Positions 17,449 to 27,541 of a DNA stretch of 64,000 nucleotides are shown here, piece after piece (positions within the stretch are counted from its first letter, which is position 1; each line of letters opens with the position of its first letter). Made by a program: the position numbers and the translations under genes. Below the pieces are notes generated by a model. It was not told the DNA's origin. It saw only the letters and a list, made by a program, of their open reading frames with translations, and did not search any database. The DNA is from Nonomuraea guangzhouensis. GTDB lineage: Bacteria > Actinomycetota > Actinomycetes > Streptosporangiales > Streptosporangiaceae. The DNA lies in NCBI RefSeq assembly GCF_019396345.1, contig NZ_JAHKRM010000026.1, positions 1-64,000 of the forward strand. The letters are read 5' to 3'.

Positions 17449-18288
17449 ATGCGCGCAAGTCCCACCTGTCTCGTGCTCACCATCGCCCTGCTCGCGGCCT
17501 CCCTCACCGCCTGTGGCGACAATGACGACTCCATCGTCGGCAAAAAGTCACTCGTTATCGGGATAAAGACGGATTTGCCGGGCTTGGGGTTGCAAACGGC
17601 GAACGGATTCACCGGGCTGGACGTCGACATCGCCAGATACGTCGCCCGCCACCTCGGCGTCGCCGACCAGGACGTCACCTTGAAGAAGACCACCTCCGAC
17701 GTACGCGAGCAGTTCATCGAGCAGGGCCAGGTCGATCTGGTGGTGGCGACCTACTCCATCAGCGACGACCGCAAGCGGAAGGTGTCCTTCGCCGGCCCCT
17801 ACCTGGTCACCGGCCAGGACATTCTGGTGCTGGCCGGCAACACCGGCATCACCGGCGTGGACAGCCTGCGGGACAAGGTGGTCTGCGGCGCGTCCGGCTC
17901 CAACTCGCCCAAGCGGCTCGCCGAGCGGTTCGGCGGCGTCGCGGACGTCGCCAACGCCTGGGGACGCGGTCACCTGAAGATCCTCAACGGCTACGGCGCC
18001 TGCCTGCCGTTGCTGCAGAACTCCACGGTCGACGCGATCTCCACCGACGCGACCGTGCTCGCGGGCTTCGCCGCCCAGACGCCTGGCAGGTTCCGGCTGG
18101 TGGGCAAGCCGTTCTCGACCGAGAAGTACGGCATCGGCCTGCGGCGGGACGACAAGCGGGGGCGCGACGCCGTCAACGACGCGCTCGCCCAGATGTTCAA
18201 GGACGGCAGTTGGAAGCGGTTCATCGACGCCGATCTCGGCGAGTTCGGCACGTACTTCACCGCCCCGCCGGCCCTTGAGCGCTACTGA
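17449..18288 (+). CDS. Glutamate/polar-amino-acid ABC transporter binding lipoprotein (GluB-like)
   Basis: 279 aa. The signal peptide has lipobox LTAC at residue about 22. The SBP_bac_3 fold shows TGLDVDIARYVARHLG, LVVATYSISDDRKRKVSFAG and GPYLVTGQDILVLAG, and the tail has KYGIGLRRDD. It belongs with the glutamate binding proteins of actinobacteria (GluB). A GGGAG lies before the ATG. It is followed after 6 bases by a fused double permease, so the two form a transporter operon that lacks an ATPase gene. It is a paralogue of the lipoprotein at 11727-12617. Confidence 0.88.
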   Translation: MRASPTCLVLTIALLAASLTACGDNDDSIVGKKSLVIGIKTDLPGLGLQTANGFTGLDVDIARYVARHLGVADQDVTLKKTTSDVREQFIEQGQVDLVVATYSISDDRKRKVSFAGPYLVTGQDILVLAGNTGITGVDSLRDKVVCGASGSNSPKRLAERFGGVADVANAWGRGHLKILNGYGACLPLLQNSTVDAISTDATVLAGFAAQTPGRFRLVGKPFSTEKYGIGLRRDDKRGRDAVNDALAQMFKDGSWKRFIDADLGEFGTYFTAPPALERY

Positions 18289-18294
18289 TCTCGC

Positions 18295-19845
18295 ATGCGA
18301 GTGCTGCTGGACGAACACGACAGGATCATCGCCGCGTTCCTGCTCACGCTGAAGCTGACGGGGGCGTCCGCGGTCGTCGCGCTCCTGCTCGGCATCGTGC
18401 TGGCCGCCGCGCGGATCAGCCCGCTGCCGGTGCTGCGCCGGGCCGGGGCGGTGTACGTCGGGGCGGTGCGCAACGTGCCGCTGACGCTCGTCGTGCTGTT
18501 CTGCGGACTCGGCCTCGGCAGCGTACTGGACCTGCGGTTCTCGGCCGACGAGTCGGTGCAGAGCTACTGGCTCACCGTGATCGGGCTGGGCGGCTACACC
18601 GCGGCCTTCGTGTGTGAGGTGCTGCGCGCCGGGATGGCCACGGTGCCGGTCGGGCAGGCCGAGGCGGCGCGCGCGCTCGGGCTGACCTTCCCGCAGACCG
18701 TGCGCCTGGTGGTGCTGCCGCAGGCGTTCCGCAACGTCGTGGGGCCGCTCGGCGGCCTGCTGATCGCGCTCACCAAGAACACCACCGTGGCCGCCGCGAT
18801 CGGCGTGCTGGAATCGGCCACGATCATGAAGGAGCTGTTCAACGACCACGGCGACGCGGTGATCCCGATCTTCCTCGCCTTCGCCGCCGCGTTCCTCGCC
18901 GTGACCCTGCCGACCGGCCTGCTGTTCAGCCGGCTGGCCGGACGGCTGACCGTGCGGCAACTCGGCGCGGCCGGCGCGCCGATCGCCATGTACGACATGC
19001 CCGGGCCGCGTGCGCGGCTGCGCGGCAACGTGCTGAGCGTGGCCTTCACCGTCGTCCTGCTCGGCGCCGGCTGGCTGCTGTGGCGGAGGCTGGCGGACAC
19101 GGGTCAGTTCGACGCCCGGCTGTGGGAGCCGTTCGGGACGGGCCGGGTGTGGGTCAATCTCATCCTGCCCGGATTGGGCAACACGCTGGTGGCCACGGTG
19201 ACGGCCGTCGCGCTCGCGTTGCCGTTCGGGGTGCTGTTCGGTGCGGCGCGGCTGTCGGCGTACCGGCTGGTCCGGGTGCCCGCGGCGGCGGTCGTCGAGT
19301 TCTTCCGCGCGGTGCCGCTGCTGATACTGATCTTCTTCAGCCAGTTCGCCGGCTACCAGCTCGGCTTCACGGTGTCCGCGTTCGCCGCGCTGACCACCGG
19401 GCTCGTCCTCTACAACGGCTCCGTGCTCGCCGAGATCTTCCGCGCCGGCGTCAGGGCGGTGCCGGTCGGCCAGGCCGAGGCCGGGTACGCTCTCGGGCTG
19501 TCCACATCCGGGGTGATGCGGCTGATCCTGCTGCCGCAGGCCGTCACGGCGATGATGCCCGCCATCGTCGGCCAGCTGGTGGTGCTGCTCAAGGACACCG
19601 CGCTCGGCTTCATCATTTCCTACAACGACCTGCTTTATCAGGGCTTGGACGTGGTGGCGGCGAACTTTCAGAACTTCATCCCCGCGGCCATCGTCGTGGC
19701 GCTGATCTACATCGCCGTCAACCTGACCCTCGGCCAGGTGGTGACCTGGCTGGAACGCCGTGGCCGCACCCGTCGCGCCGGCCCGGTCCGCGACGTGGTG
19801 ACGATCGGTGTCGAGCAACCGCGTTGGGACGCGTCCAGCGCGTGA
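18295..19845 (+). CDS. Fused GluC-GluD-type ABC permease
   Basis: 516 aa, about twice the usual 210-280 aa. It holds two complete HEQRo permease domains in tandem, each with its own EAA loop for ATPase docking: GQAEAARALGLTF (about residues 118-130) and GQAEAGYALGLST (about 390-402). The first half matches GluC and the second GluD of the glutamate importer, with a short linker at about 240-255. In Corynebacterium-type systems these are separate proteins. No ATPase gene (gluA) lies nearby, so the transporter must borrow one. The start is 6 bp after the binding-protein stop, consistent with one operon. Both halves look intact. Confidence 0.87.
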   Translation: MRVLLDEHDRIIAAFLLTLKLTGASAVVALLLGIVLAAARISPLPVLRRAGAVYVGAVRNVPLTLVVLFCGLGLGSVLDLRFSADESVQSYWLTVIGLGGYTAAFVCEVLRAGMATVPVGQAEAARALGLTFPQTVRLVVLPQAFRNVVGPLGGLLIALTKNTTVAAAIGVLESATIMKELFNDHGDAVIPIFLAFAAAFLAVTLPTGLLFSRLAGRLTVRQLGAAGAPIAMYDMPGPRARLRGNVLSVAFTVVLLGAGWLLWRRLADTGQFDARLWEPFGTGRVWVNLILPGLGNTLVATVTAVALALPFGVLFGAARLSAYRLVRVPAAAVVEFFRAVPLLILIFFSQFAGYQLGFTVSAFAALTTGLVLYNGSVLAEIFRAGVRAVPVGQAEAGYALGLSTSGVMRLILLPQAVTAMMPAIVGQLVVLLKDTALGFIISYNDLLYQGLDVVAANFQNFIPAAIVVALIYIAVNLTLGQVVTWLERRGRTRRAGPVRDVVTIGVEQPRWDASSA

Positions 19846-19925
19846 GCCGGGTATTCCGCCCAGGCGTTCTCGGGTAACGTCGTCGGCGTTCTGGCGCGAT
19901 TCCCGGCTACCGGTAGGAGCGAACG

Positions 19926-20189
19926 GTGTCTGACCCCTATTCTCGGACGCCCGATGTCCCGCCGCGGCGGTCCACCCGGTCAGTGCGATGGGCGGCTCTG
20001 GCGATGGCCGCCTCATGGATCATCGGTGTCCTGTGGATCGTCATGTACTACCTGGACCCCGCCCTCCCGGTTCTCGGCGACCTCGGGAACTGGAACCTCT
20101 TGGCGGGGTTCGGCCTGCTTTTGCTGGGCGCGGTGTTCGGGGTGATCCTGCTGGTGGTATTGGTCGTGTCGGCACCCCGCCGCCCCTGA
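19926..20189 (+). CDS. CrgA-like small membrane protein
   Basis: 87 aa from GTG 19926, with TAGGAG before it. Two membrane helices (about residues 22-44 and 56-82) flank a short loop with GDLGNWNLLAGFG. This matches the helix-loop-helix of CrgA, where ALDNWNIVVGFG is typical, and GVLWIVMYYL matches its first helix. CrgA is a divisome membrane protein of actinobacteria. The C-terminal helix is longer here than in true CrgA and the context is not the usual near-origin location, so this may be a paralogue. Confidence 0.65.
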   Translation: MSDPYSRTPDVPPRRSTRSVRWAALAMAASWIIGVLWIVMYYLDPALPVLGDLGNWNLLAGFGLLLLGAVFGVILLVVLVVSAPRRP

Positions 20190-20195
20190 GGCCGC

Positions 20196-20828
20196 TCAGC
20201 TGTACGGGTCGTGGTCGCGGCGCTCGTAGCCGCGCTGCTCGTATCCGCGCTGCTCGTACTCACGCGGGCGTTCGTACCTGCGCTGCTCGTAGCCGCGCTG
20301 CTCATACTCGCGGGGCTGCTCGTATCCGCGGGGCTGCTCGTACGGATACGGCTCAGGATCCGGCATCTCCTCGATGGCCGTGCGACCGATCGAGGTCAGC
20401 AACGAGGCGATGGCGATGCCGATGACGAGGTTGATGATGGCGGTGGCGACCTGCTTGATGATGTCGGCGGAGTACATGAACGGCAGGAACGTGATGATGA
20501 CCGCGAAGAGCCCGGCGATCCAGGCGAAGAACTTGGTCGGCTCCGGCGTCGACAGCATGAGGATGTACAGCAGCAGTGTGGCGACAAGCGCGGCAGCGGC
20601 GGCCGTGATCGCGTATCCCGTGGTCCCCGCACTGCCGTACGCGGAGGTCCCGGCGGGGGTGAGCACGTGGATGCCCAGGAGTCGGCCGCTGATCATGACT
20701 CCGACCACCACGATCAGCGCCGCCACCACGGCGGCGGCCACGCCACCTCCCCACACTCGCGCCGGATTGACCCTGTAACGGGCCGACCCGGAGTGGCGAT
20801 CATGGCGGTCATGGGAGGGATATGACAT
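20196..20828 (-). CDS. DUF6069-like membrane protein with Tyr-Glu-Gln-Arg repeat tail
   Basis: 210 aa from ATG 20828, preceded by AAAGGTG. Four membrane helices in residues about 28-150 with LLLYILMLSTPEPTKFFAWI fit the DUF6069 family. The C-terminal 60 residues are low complexity, built from units of the type GYEQRGYEQ, REYEQ and RRYE, ending DHDPYS. The repeat is tyrosine- and charge-rich and predicted disordered. It is convergent with the CrgA-like gene, 6 bp away. The function is unknown; the tail may be a docking or phase-separating segment at the membrane, which is inference. Confidence 0.65.
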   Translation of the reverse strand: MSYPSHDRHDRHSGSARYRVNPARVWGGGVAAAVVAALIVVVGVMISGRLLGIHVLTPAGTSAYGSAGTTGYAITAAAAALVATLLLYILMLSTPEPTKFFAWIAGLFAVIITFLPFMYSADIIKQVATAIINLVIGIAIASLLTSIGRTAIEEMPDPEPYPYEQPRGYEQPREYEQRGYEQRRYERPREYEQRGYEQRGYERRDHDPYS

Positions 20829-20903
20829 GCGAATCACCTTTGTCGCGAATCGTGATCAAGCGCTTACGGAACCCTACACGCGATGTCAAGAGAGGGATGG
20901 CTG

Positions 20904-21653
20904 ATGCGCCTGCTCTGGTTACCGATCCTGCTCGTCCTAGCTGGATGCTCGATCGTGGTGCCCTGGTCGCTGCCCACCGGTTCCCCGGCACCCACGGGTG
21001 AGCCCGCGGTCCTGCCCAAGGCCGGTAGCGAGGGGCGGAGCGTGGTGCGCCTCTCGGGACAAGCGCCGACGTGCGGCAGAAAGGTCGAGGAGACGGGCTT
21101 CGTCTACGCCCCCCAGCGGGTGGTGACGACGGCGCAGGCGCTGGCCGGCGCCACCCCGTCGTCTCTCGCCGTGACCACCGATGACGGCGAGGTATATCCG
21201 GCCCGTGTCGTCGCCTTTGATCCGGATGTCAACGCCGCGGTCCTGTACGTGCCAGATCTGCCCGCGCCTCCGCTCCCCATCGCCGAAGAGCCGACTGGGC
21301 CCGCCCAGCTGATCGGCTATCCGAAAGACGCGGAGCATGCGGTCGCACAGCCGATCAAGATCAAACGGACTGTCGAGGCGCACAGTCAGGACCTTTACTA
21401 CACACATCAGGTCACCCGGACGGTCCTCATGTTGTCCGCCGACAGTAGCGTGGCGGCGATCGGTGGGCCGCTGGTCGTTCCGGGAGGCACGGTCGTCGGG
21501 ATGGTTTTCGCCAGGGCGACTCAGCAGCCGGCCGACGGGTTCGCACTGGTCGCCGAGGAGCTCCTGCCCATCACCAAGGACGCGCGTGCTGCCACGAAGC
21601 GGGTCTCGACCCGGCAGTGCGAGCCGGACCGCCGGAAGCCCGCTTCCGCCTGA
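20904..21653 (+). CDS. Trypsin-like (MarP/HtrA-fold) lipoprotein with a degenerate catalytic triad
   Basis: 249 aa from ATG 20904 (GAGGG 8 bases before); an ATG at 20883 is also in frame. Lipobox LAGC is at residue 15. The protease fold is recognisable as in the MarP/HtrA families: ETGFVYAPQRVVTTAQALAG where active enzymes read TNAHVVAG, FDPDVNAAVLYV where they read DVDLAVL, and AAIGGPLVV where they read GNSGGPL. The catalytic His, Asp and Ser therefore align with Gln78, Asn110 and Ile186, so the protein is predicted inactive. It may bind peptides or act as a decoy or sensor at the membrane surface. Confidence 0.72.
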   Translation: MRLLWLPILLVLAGCSIVVPWSLPTGSPAPTGEPAVLPKAGSEGRSVVRLSGQAPTCGRKVEETGFVYAPQRVVTTAQALAGATPSSLAVTTDDGEVYPARVVAFDPDVNAAVLYVPDLPAPPLPIAEEPTGPAQLIGYPKDAEHAVAQPIKIKRTVEAHSQDLYYTHQVTRTVLMLSADSSVAAIGGPLVVPGGTVVGMVFARATQQPADGFALVAEELLPITKDARAATKRVSTRQCEPDRRKPASA

Positions 21654-21703
21654 CGCGCCGGATCCTAGTCACTTGTCCGATACCGGCGGCGACCTGGCGT
21701 CCC

Positions 21704-21709
21704 TAGCGT
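21704..21709 (+). promoter_or_regulatory. Putative -10 box (TAGCGT), leaderless ABC ATPase gene
   Basis: TAGCGT lies 7 nt before the GTG at 21717, the distance expected if the transcript begins at the start codon. No ribosome site is present upstream of that start. No consensus -35 is evident. Confidence 0.4.
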
Positions 21710-21716
21710 TCTGCTC

Positions 21717-22450
<734 letters not shown>

Positions 22451-22457
<7 letters not shown>

Positions 22458-24823
22458 GCATCGCGTGGAGCACCCTGCGCACCCGCCTGGTCTCCTTCCT
22501 CGGCACCTTCCTCGCGCTCGCGCTCGGCACCGCGCTGATGGCCGCGATGGGCCAGGTGCTGGCCACCACCGTGAACTCTCCCGACCGCGCCCCGCAGCGT
22601 TATGCCGCCGCGCCGTACGTGGTCGTGCCCGACGAGCGACTGCACGTGGACACCTGGCAGGGCGGGCAGAGCCAGCCGCTGGCGGAGCGGCACGGCCTGA
22701 CCGCCGAGGTGGCCAGCCGCTTTCCCGGCGCGGTCGTCGACCGGATCTTCCCCGCCCAGGTCGCGGGCGGCCAGGACGCGGTGGGTCGGCCCTGGTCGGC
22801 GTCCCGTACGGCACCGCAGCGGCTGATCGAGGGCCGGGCGCCGAAAACCTCGCGGGAGGTCGCGGTGAGCGCGGAGGCCCGGGTGGGTGACAAGGTGAGC
22901 GTGATCACGCGAGAAGGGGCGAAGCCGTACACCGTGGTGGGTGTGACGGACGGGCCGCCCACGGTGTTCTTCACCGACGAGCAGGCCGCCCGGCTGTCTC
23001 CGCGCATCGACGCGCTCGCCCTGTGGACGAAACCGAGCGGCGTACCGGTGCTCACCGGGCAGGATCGGGCGCTGGTCGACCCCAACCGCGAGGGCGACGA
23101 GCGGGCCCGCAACAACGCCAACACGATCGTCGGCATCGCCGCCGGATTCGCCGTGTTCATCGCCGTCTTCGTGGTGTCGTCGACGTTCGCGTTCGCCGTG
23201 GCGCAGCGGCGACGCGAGTTCGCGCTGCTGCGGACCGTCGGCGCGACCCGCCGCCAGGTGCGGCGCATGGTGTACGGCGAGGCGGGGTTCGTCGCCCTGG
23301 CCGCCTCGGCGCTGGGCGCGCTGGCCGGGCCCCACGCCGCGGGGCCGATTCTGGATTGGCTGGTCGGCCTCGGGATGGCACCTGCCTGGCTGGTGCCGAG
23401 CACGCAGTCCTGGCCGGCGGTCACGGCCTTCGTCACGAGCGTGGTGGTCGCGCTGGCCGGCGTGAGCGTCGCGGCCAGGCGGGCCGGCCGGGTGCACCCG
23501 GCGGAGGCCATGCGCGAGGCCGCGTTCGAGCCTCGGGTGATGACCTGGGGCCGGCTGCTCGTCGGTGTGGGGCTGTTCGGCGCCGCGCTGGTCAGCATGG
23601 CGGTGAACGCCGTGACCGATCCGGGGGGCGCCGCCAACAACAAGTCGTTCATGCCGGTCCTGATGCTGCTCGTGGCGGGTGTCGGCCTGCTCGCCCCGGC
23701 AGTGGTGCGACCGGTCGCCAGGCTGTTCGCCGTACCGCTGAGCCGTCTTCGCGGTGCGGGCGCCACCTTGGTGCCCGCCGCCGCGGCCGCCTCCGTCAGG
23801 CAGACCGCGGCGACGGCGGCACCGGTCCTGGTGGCGGTGGGACTGGCCGCCGCGCTGCTCGGCGCGGCCGCGATGACCGACGCGGCGAAGACCGCGACGC
23901 AGGCGGCGCCGGTACGGGCCGACTACCTGGTGCTTCCCGAAGGATCGGGGGGACTGGATCGGCAACTCGTCGAGCGCCTGCGGGCCATCTACGGCGTGGA
24001 GGTCGCGACCACGGCCCCGACCAGCGTGTACACCCTTGAAGGCAAGACCGCGCTGATCAAGCGGCCCACCGAGGCCGTGGACCCGGCCCGGCTCCGGAGC
24101 GCGCTCGATGTCCAGGTGATCAAGGGCTCCCTGGACCGGCTGAACGACGGCACCATCGCGGTCTCGCAGACGTGGGAACTCGAACTCGGCCAGACCGCGA
24201 AGCTGTGGCGGGCCGACGGCAGCGAGGTCTCGCTCAAGGTGGTCGCGCTGCTAGCCCCGGACGCGCCGGCCGACTCCTACGTCACCACGGCACACGCCTT
24301 CTCCGCGCCGGTGACCACGGCCTACGTGAAGCTGCGGCCGGGCACCTCGGCGCCGGAGGTGGAGTCCGCGCTGCGGCAGGCCACGCGAGGGCACAACGCG
24401 CGGGCGCTCACCAAGGAGGCCTGGGTGCGCGAGGCGGGCGACCGGCGCGGCTCGGCCAGCCGGCTCGGGCTCCTGGTGGTGCTCGGCATCATCCTCGCCT
24501 ACACCGCGATCGCCCTGGTCAACATCCTGCTGATGGCGGCCTCGGATCGGACGGCGGAGCGGGCGGCGCTGCGGCTGCTCGGCGCGACCCGCGGCCAGGT
24601 GGTGAGGTACGTCGCGGGCGAGGCGCTCCTGGTCGTGGCCATAGGCGTGGTGCTGGCCGCCGCCGTCGCGGCGATCAGCCTGGCCGGGCTCTGGACCTCG
24701 CTGGTGCAGATCGCCGGGCCGATCGCGATCAGCGTGCCCTGGCCGGCGATCGGCGCGGTGACGGCCGGGTGCGTGGTGCTCGCGCTCGTCGCCGCCGTGG
24801 CGCCCGCGCTACGCCGCGCCTAG
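22451..24823 (+). CDS. MacB/FtsX-type ABC permease
   Basis: 790 aa from GTG 22451, which overlaps the ATPase stop. The N-terminal helix is followed by a MacB-like periplasmic region, then the first FtsX domain (about residues 230-345, with RREFALLRTVGATRRQVRRM), a second set of helices, another exterior region and a second FtsX domain at the end (TAERAALRLLGATRGQV). This ten-helix layout is common in Gram-positive exporters of antimicrobial peptides or lipids. It is encoded beside, and convergent with, a LAL regulator. Its stop lies in the first copy of a 35-bp tandem duplication. Confidence 0.9.
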
Positions 24824-24878
24824 ATCCAGCCGGGCCAGCTCCACTACGCCGCGCCTAGGTCCAGCCGGGCCAGCTCCA
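24809..24878. repeat. 35-bp tandem duplication across the 3' ends of two convergent genes
   Basis: Two 35-bp copies, 24809-24843 and 24844-24878, differ at one base (A24824 against G24859). Each copy encodes on the plus strand the end of the permease (CTACGCCGCGCC then TAG) and on the minus strand the end of the LuxR protein (residues VELARLDLGAA and stop). The duplication is recent by its near identity and added a spare copy of both gene ends without harming either. Confidence 0.9.
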
Positions 24879-27519
24879 CCCGGGAGGAGACGCCGAGCTT
24901 GGGAAAGGCCCGGTAGAGGTGGTAGCTGACGGTCTTGGGGCTGACGAAGAGCCGGGCGCCGATCTCCCGGTTCGTCAGGCCCGTCACGGCCAGCCGGACG
25001 ATCTGCAGTTCCTGCGGCGACAGGTCGGTCAAGGCGCCGGAGACGGCGGGAGCGGCGACGATCTCTCCGGCGGCGCGGAGCTCGGCTGTGGCCCGCTCGG
25101 CCCACGGGGCGGCGCCGAGCCGCTGGAACGTCTCCAGCGCGGCCCGCAGCCGGGTGCGCGCCTCGCGTTTGCGCCGCTCGCGGCGGAGCCACTCGCCGTA
25201 CACCAGCTCGGTCCTGGCGCGCTCCATCGGCCGGCCGTGCGGCCGCGACGCGGCGGCGAAGAGCTCGTCGCCCGGGTCGACGAGCGCGCGGCAGCGGGCC
25301 AGCATCGCGTCGGCCCAGTCGAGCCGCGCGGCTCCCGCCCATTCCGCCAACCGGTCGAGCGGCTCCTTCGCCCGGTCCGGCAGGCCCGCTCGTACGGCCG
25401 CCTCGACCTGGTCGGCAGCGAAGTAGACGGCCTGGATCTGGTGGCGCACCGGCCCCGCAAGAGCGGACTCCAGCCGGTCCAGCGCCTGTGTGTGGCGGCC
25501 GCGGCTCAGATCGAGCATCGCCTGGGCCCACTCCGACCAGGCCACACCGTTGGCGATGCCGGTCACGGCGAAATGCTCGGCACAGCGCCCGGCCAGCTCC
25601 GCGCACCGGGCGTCGTCGCCCTCGACGGCGGCGATCCAGGCCAGCATGCCCTCCAGGTAGCCGGTCCGGTGCGGCTGGCCGAAATCCCTGGCGATCCGCA
25701 GCCCTTCGGTGGCATCGGCCTTGGCGTCGGCGAACCGGCCGAGACAGATCGCGGACGCGGCCAGCGTCACGTGCGCGATCGGCAGCCAGCCGGTCATGCC
25801 GAGCGCGCCGCACTCCTCGACCAGCGCCGCCGAGATCTCCCGCTGCCACTCGAACTCGCCCACCAGTCCGGCCACGAACGCGCCGTTGACCCGCAGGCCG
25901 TAGGAGCCGCGCTCGATACCGCGCGCGTCGAGCGCCAGCGGGCGCATGCCGGGCAGCGCTCTGGCCGGGCCGTGGTTGAGCGATTCGGCGGCCGCCGCGA
26001 CCGCGTCGACGGCGGTGTTCAGGCCGTCCTCCTCGCGCAGCGGCAGGCGGCGCAGCCGTACGGCGGCCTCCTCGACCCGCTGCGGGTCGCTGAGCTGCCA
26101 GGCGTTGCGTCCCGCGTCGACGAGCATGAGACCGGCGGCGACCGGGTCCAGCTCGGCGACCCGGGCCGCCCCGGAGAGCAGGATGTCGTGGGCGGTGTGG
26201 ACGGAGCCGCGTTCGAAGGCGACTCTGGCGCGGAGCCCGGCGAGCCTGGCGATGGAGCGCGAATCTTCGACGAGGCGGGCGGCCCGTTCCGCGAGCGCCT
26301 GGGCTCGCTCGGGCAGCCCCGCGTCCGCGGCGGCCACGGCCGCCTCCGCCAGCCGCCTGGCCAGCGCCTCTCGGTCGGTGGTGAGTTCGGCGGCGCGTTC
26401 GAGCGCGGCTGCCGCCGCCGCGTGGCCGTGCCGTGTCCTGGCCCGGTCCGCGGCCCGTTCCAGCGCGACGGCGACCTGCTCGTCGGGTCCCAGCGCGACC
26501 GCGGCCAGGTGCCAGGCCCGTCTGTCGTCCCGGTCGTCCAGCACGTCGGCCAGCGCCCGGTGCGCGACCAGCCGCTGGTCGAAGGCGGCCGAGTGGACGG
26601 CGGCGGCCCGCATGAGCGGGTGGACGAAGGTGACGCCGCCACCGCTGGGCGCGAGGAAGCCGGCCCGCTCGGCCGTGCCGAGTGACTCGGCGCCGAGCCC
26701 GAGCCGCTGGGCCGCGCGCAGCACCGTGCCCAGGTCGCCGGTGTCCTCGACGGCGGCGAGCAGGATCATCAGCTGGGCCCCGGCCGGCAGCTCCGCGATG
26801 CGGGTCGCGTACGCCTCCTGGATCCGGCGCGGCAGCGGCATCAGAGTGTACGGGTCGGCGGTGCGCGGCAGCTCGATCAGCGCGAGCGGGTTGCCGCGGC
26901 TCTCGGCCAGGATCCGGCTTCTGACGCCCTCCGCCAGATGCGGGTCACGTTCGGTCAGCAGCTCGGCCGCCGACTCGGCGTCGAGCGGGCCCAGCCGACG
27001 CTCCGGCAGTCCCGGCGCGCTGAACCCGTCACGTGCGGCGAGGAGCAGTGCGACGCCCTCGGCGTCGAGCCGCCTGGCCGCGAACAGCAGCGCGTCCGCG
27101 GAGGCCCGGTCCAGCCAGTGCGCGTCGTCCACCAGGCAGAGCAGCGGGCCGTCCTCGGCGATCTCGGACAGCAGGGACAGCGTCGCGAGCCCGATGAGGA
27201 AACGGTCCTCGCCGGCGGCCCTGCCGAGGCCGAGCGCGCCTTTCAGCGCGAGCGCCTGCGGCTCGGGCAGTGCCTCCGCGCGGGCCAGCTCCGGCCGCAG
27301 CAACTGGTGCAGCGCCGCGAACGGGAGCTCGGCCTCGGTCTCCACCCCGACGCTGCGGAGCACCCGCAGATCGGTGGCCCGCTCGGCGGTGCTGCGCAGG
27401 AGAGCGCTCTTTCCGATGCCCGGGTCGCCGTAGAGCACAAGAGCGCCGCTGCGCCCCGCTCGCGCGCTCGCCAACAGGCCGTCGATGACCTCCTGGTCTC
27501 CGCGTCTGCCCTTTATCAC
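24844..27519 (-). CDS. LAL-type LuxR-family transcriptional regulator with AAA ATPase
   Basis: 891 aa. Walker A GDPGIGKS at residues 31-38 and Walker B LLCLVDDAHWLD at about 124-135 mark the STAND-type ATPase. A long helical, TPR-like middle follows (about 330-800). A LuxR helix-turn-helix sits at the very end (LSPQELQIVRLAVTGLTNRE, then VSPKTVSYHLYRAFPKLGV). LAL regulators often activate antibiotic or sugar-use genes in actinomycetes. The start is GTG 27519 (VIKGRRGDQE). The gene converges on the MacB-type exporter, with the 35-bp duplication between them. Its target is unknown; the exporter is the nearest candidate. Confidence 0.92.
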   Translation of the reverse strand: MIKGRRGDQEVIDGLLASARAGRSGALVLYGDPGIGKSALLRSTAERATDLRVLRSVGVETEAELPFAALHQLLRPELARAEALPEPQALALKGALGLGRAAGEDRFLIGLATLSLLSEIAEDGPLLCLVDDAHWLDRASADALLFAARRLDAEGVALLLAARDGFSAPGLPERRLGPLDAESAAELLTERDPHLAEGVRSRILAESRGNPLALIELPRTADPYTLMPLPRRIQEAYATRIAELPAGAQLMILLAAVEDTGDLGTVLRAAQRLGLGAESLGTAERAGFLAPSGGGVTFVHPLMRAAAVHSAAFDQRLVAHRALADVLDDRDDRRAWHLAAVALGPDEQVAVALERAADRARTRHGHAAAAAALERAAELTTDREALARRLAEAAVAAADAGLPERAQALAERAARLVEDSRSIARLAGLRARVAFERGSVHTAHDILLSGAARVAELDPVAAGLMLVDAGRNAWQLSDPQRVEEAAVRLRRLPLREEDGLNTAVDAVAAAAESLNHGPARALPGMRPLALDARGIERGSYGLRVNGAFVAGLVGEFEWQREISAALVEECGALGMTGWLPIAHVTLAASAICLGRFADAKADATEGLRIARDFGQPHRTGYLEGMLAWIAAVEGDDARCAELAGRCAEHFAVTGIANGVAWSEWAQAMLDLSRGRHTQALDRLESALAGPVRHQIQAVYFAADQVEAAVRAGLPDRAKEPLDRLAEWAGAARLDWADAMLARCRALVDPGDELFAAASRPHGRPMERARTELVYGEWLRRERRKREARTRLRAALETFQRLGAAPWAERATAELRAAGEIVAAPAVSGALTDLSPQELQIVRLAVTGLTNREIGARLFVSPKTVSYHLYRAFPKLGVSSRVELARLDLGAA

Positions 27520-27541
27520 CCGAAAAGAGTACGGGTTCCGA

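Noticed and set aside
17548..20016. 822-codon open frame on the minus strand
   Set aside because: Arg/His/Gly/Gln-rich translation is typical of an antisense shadow in GC-rich DNA; the plus strand encodes the binding protein and the permease.
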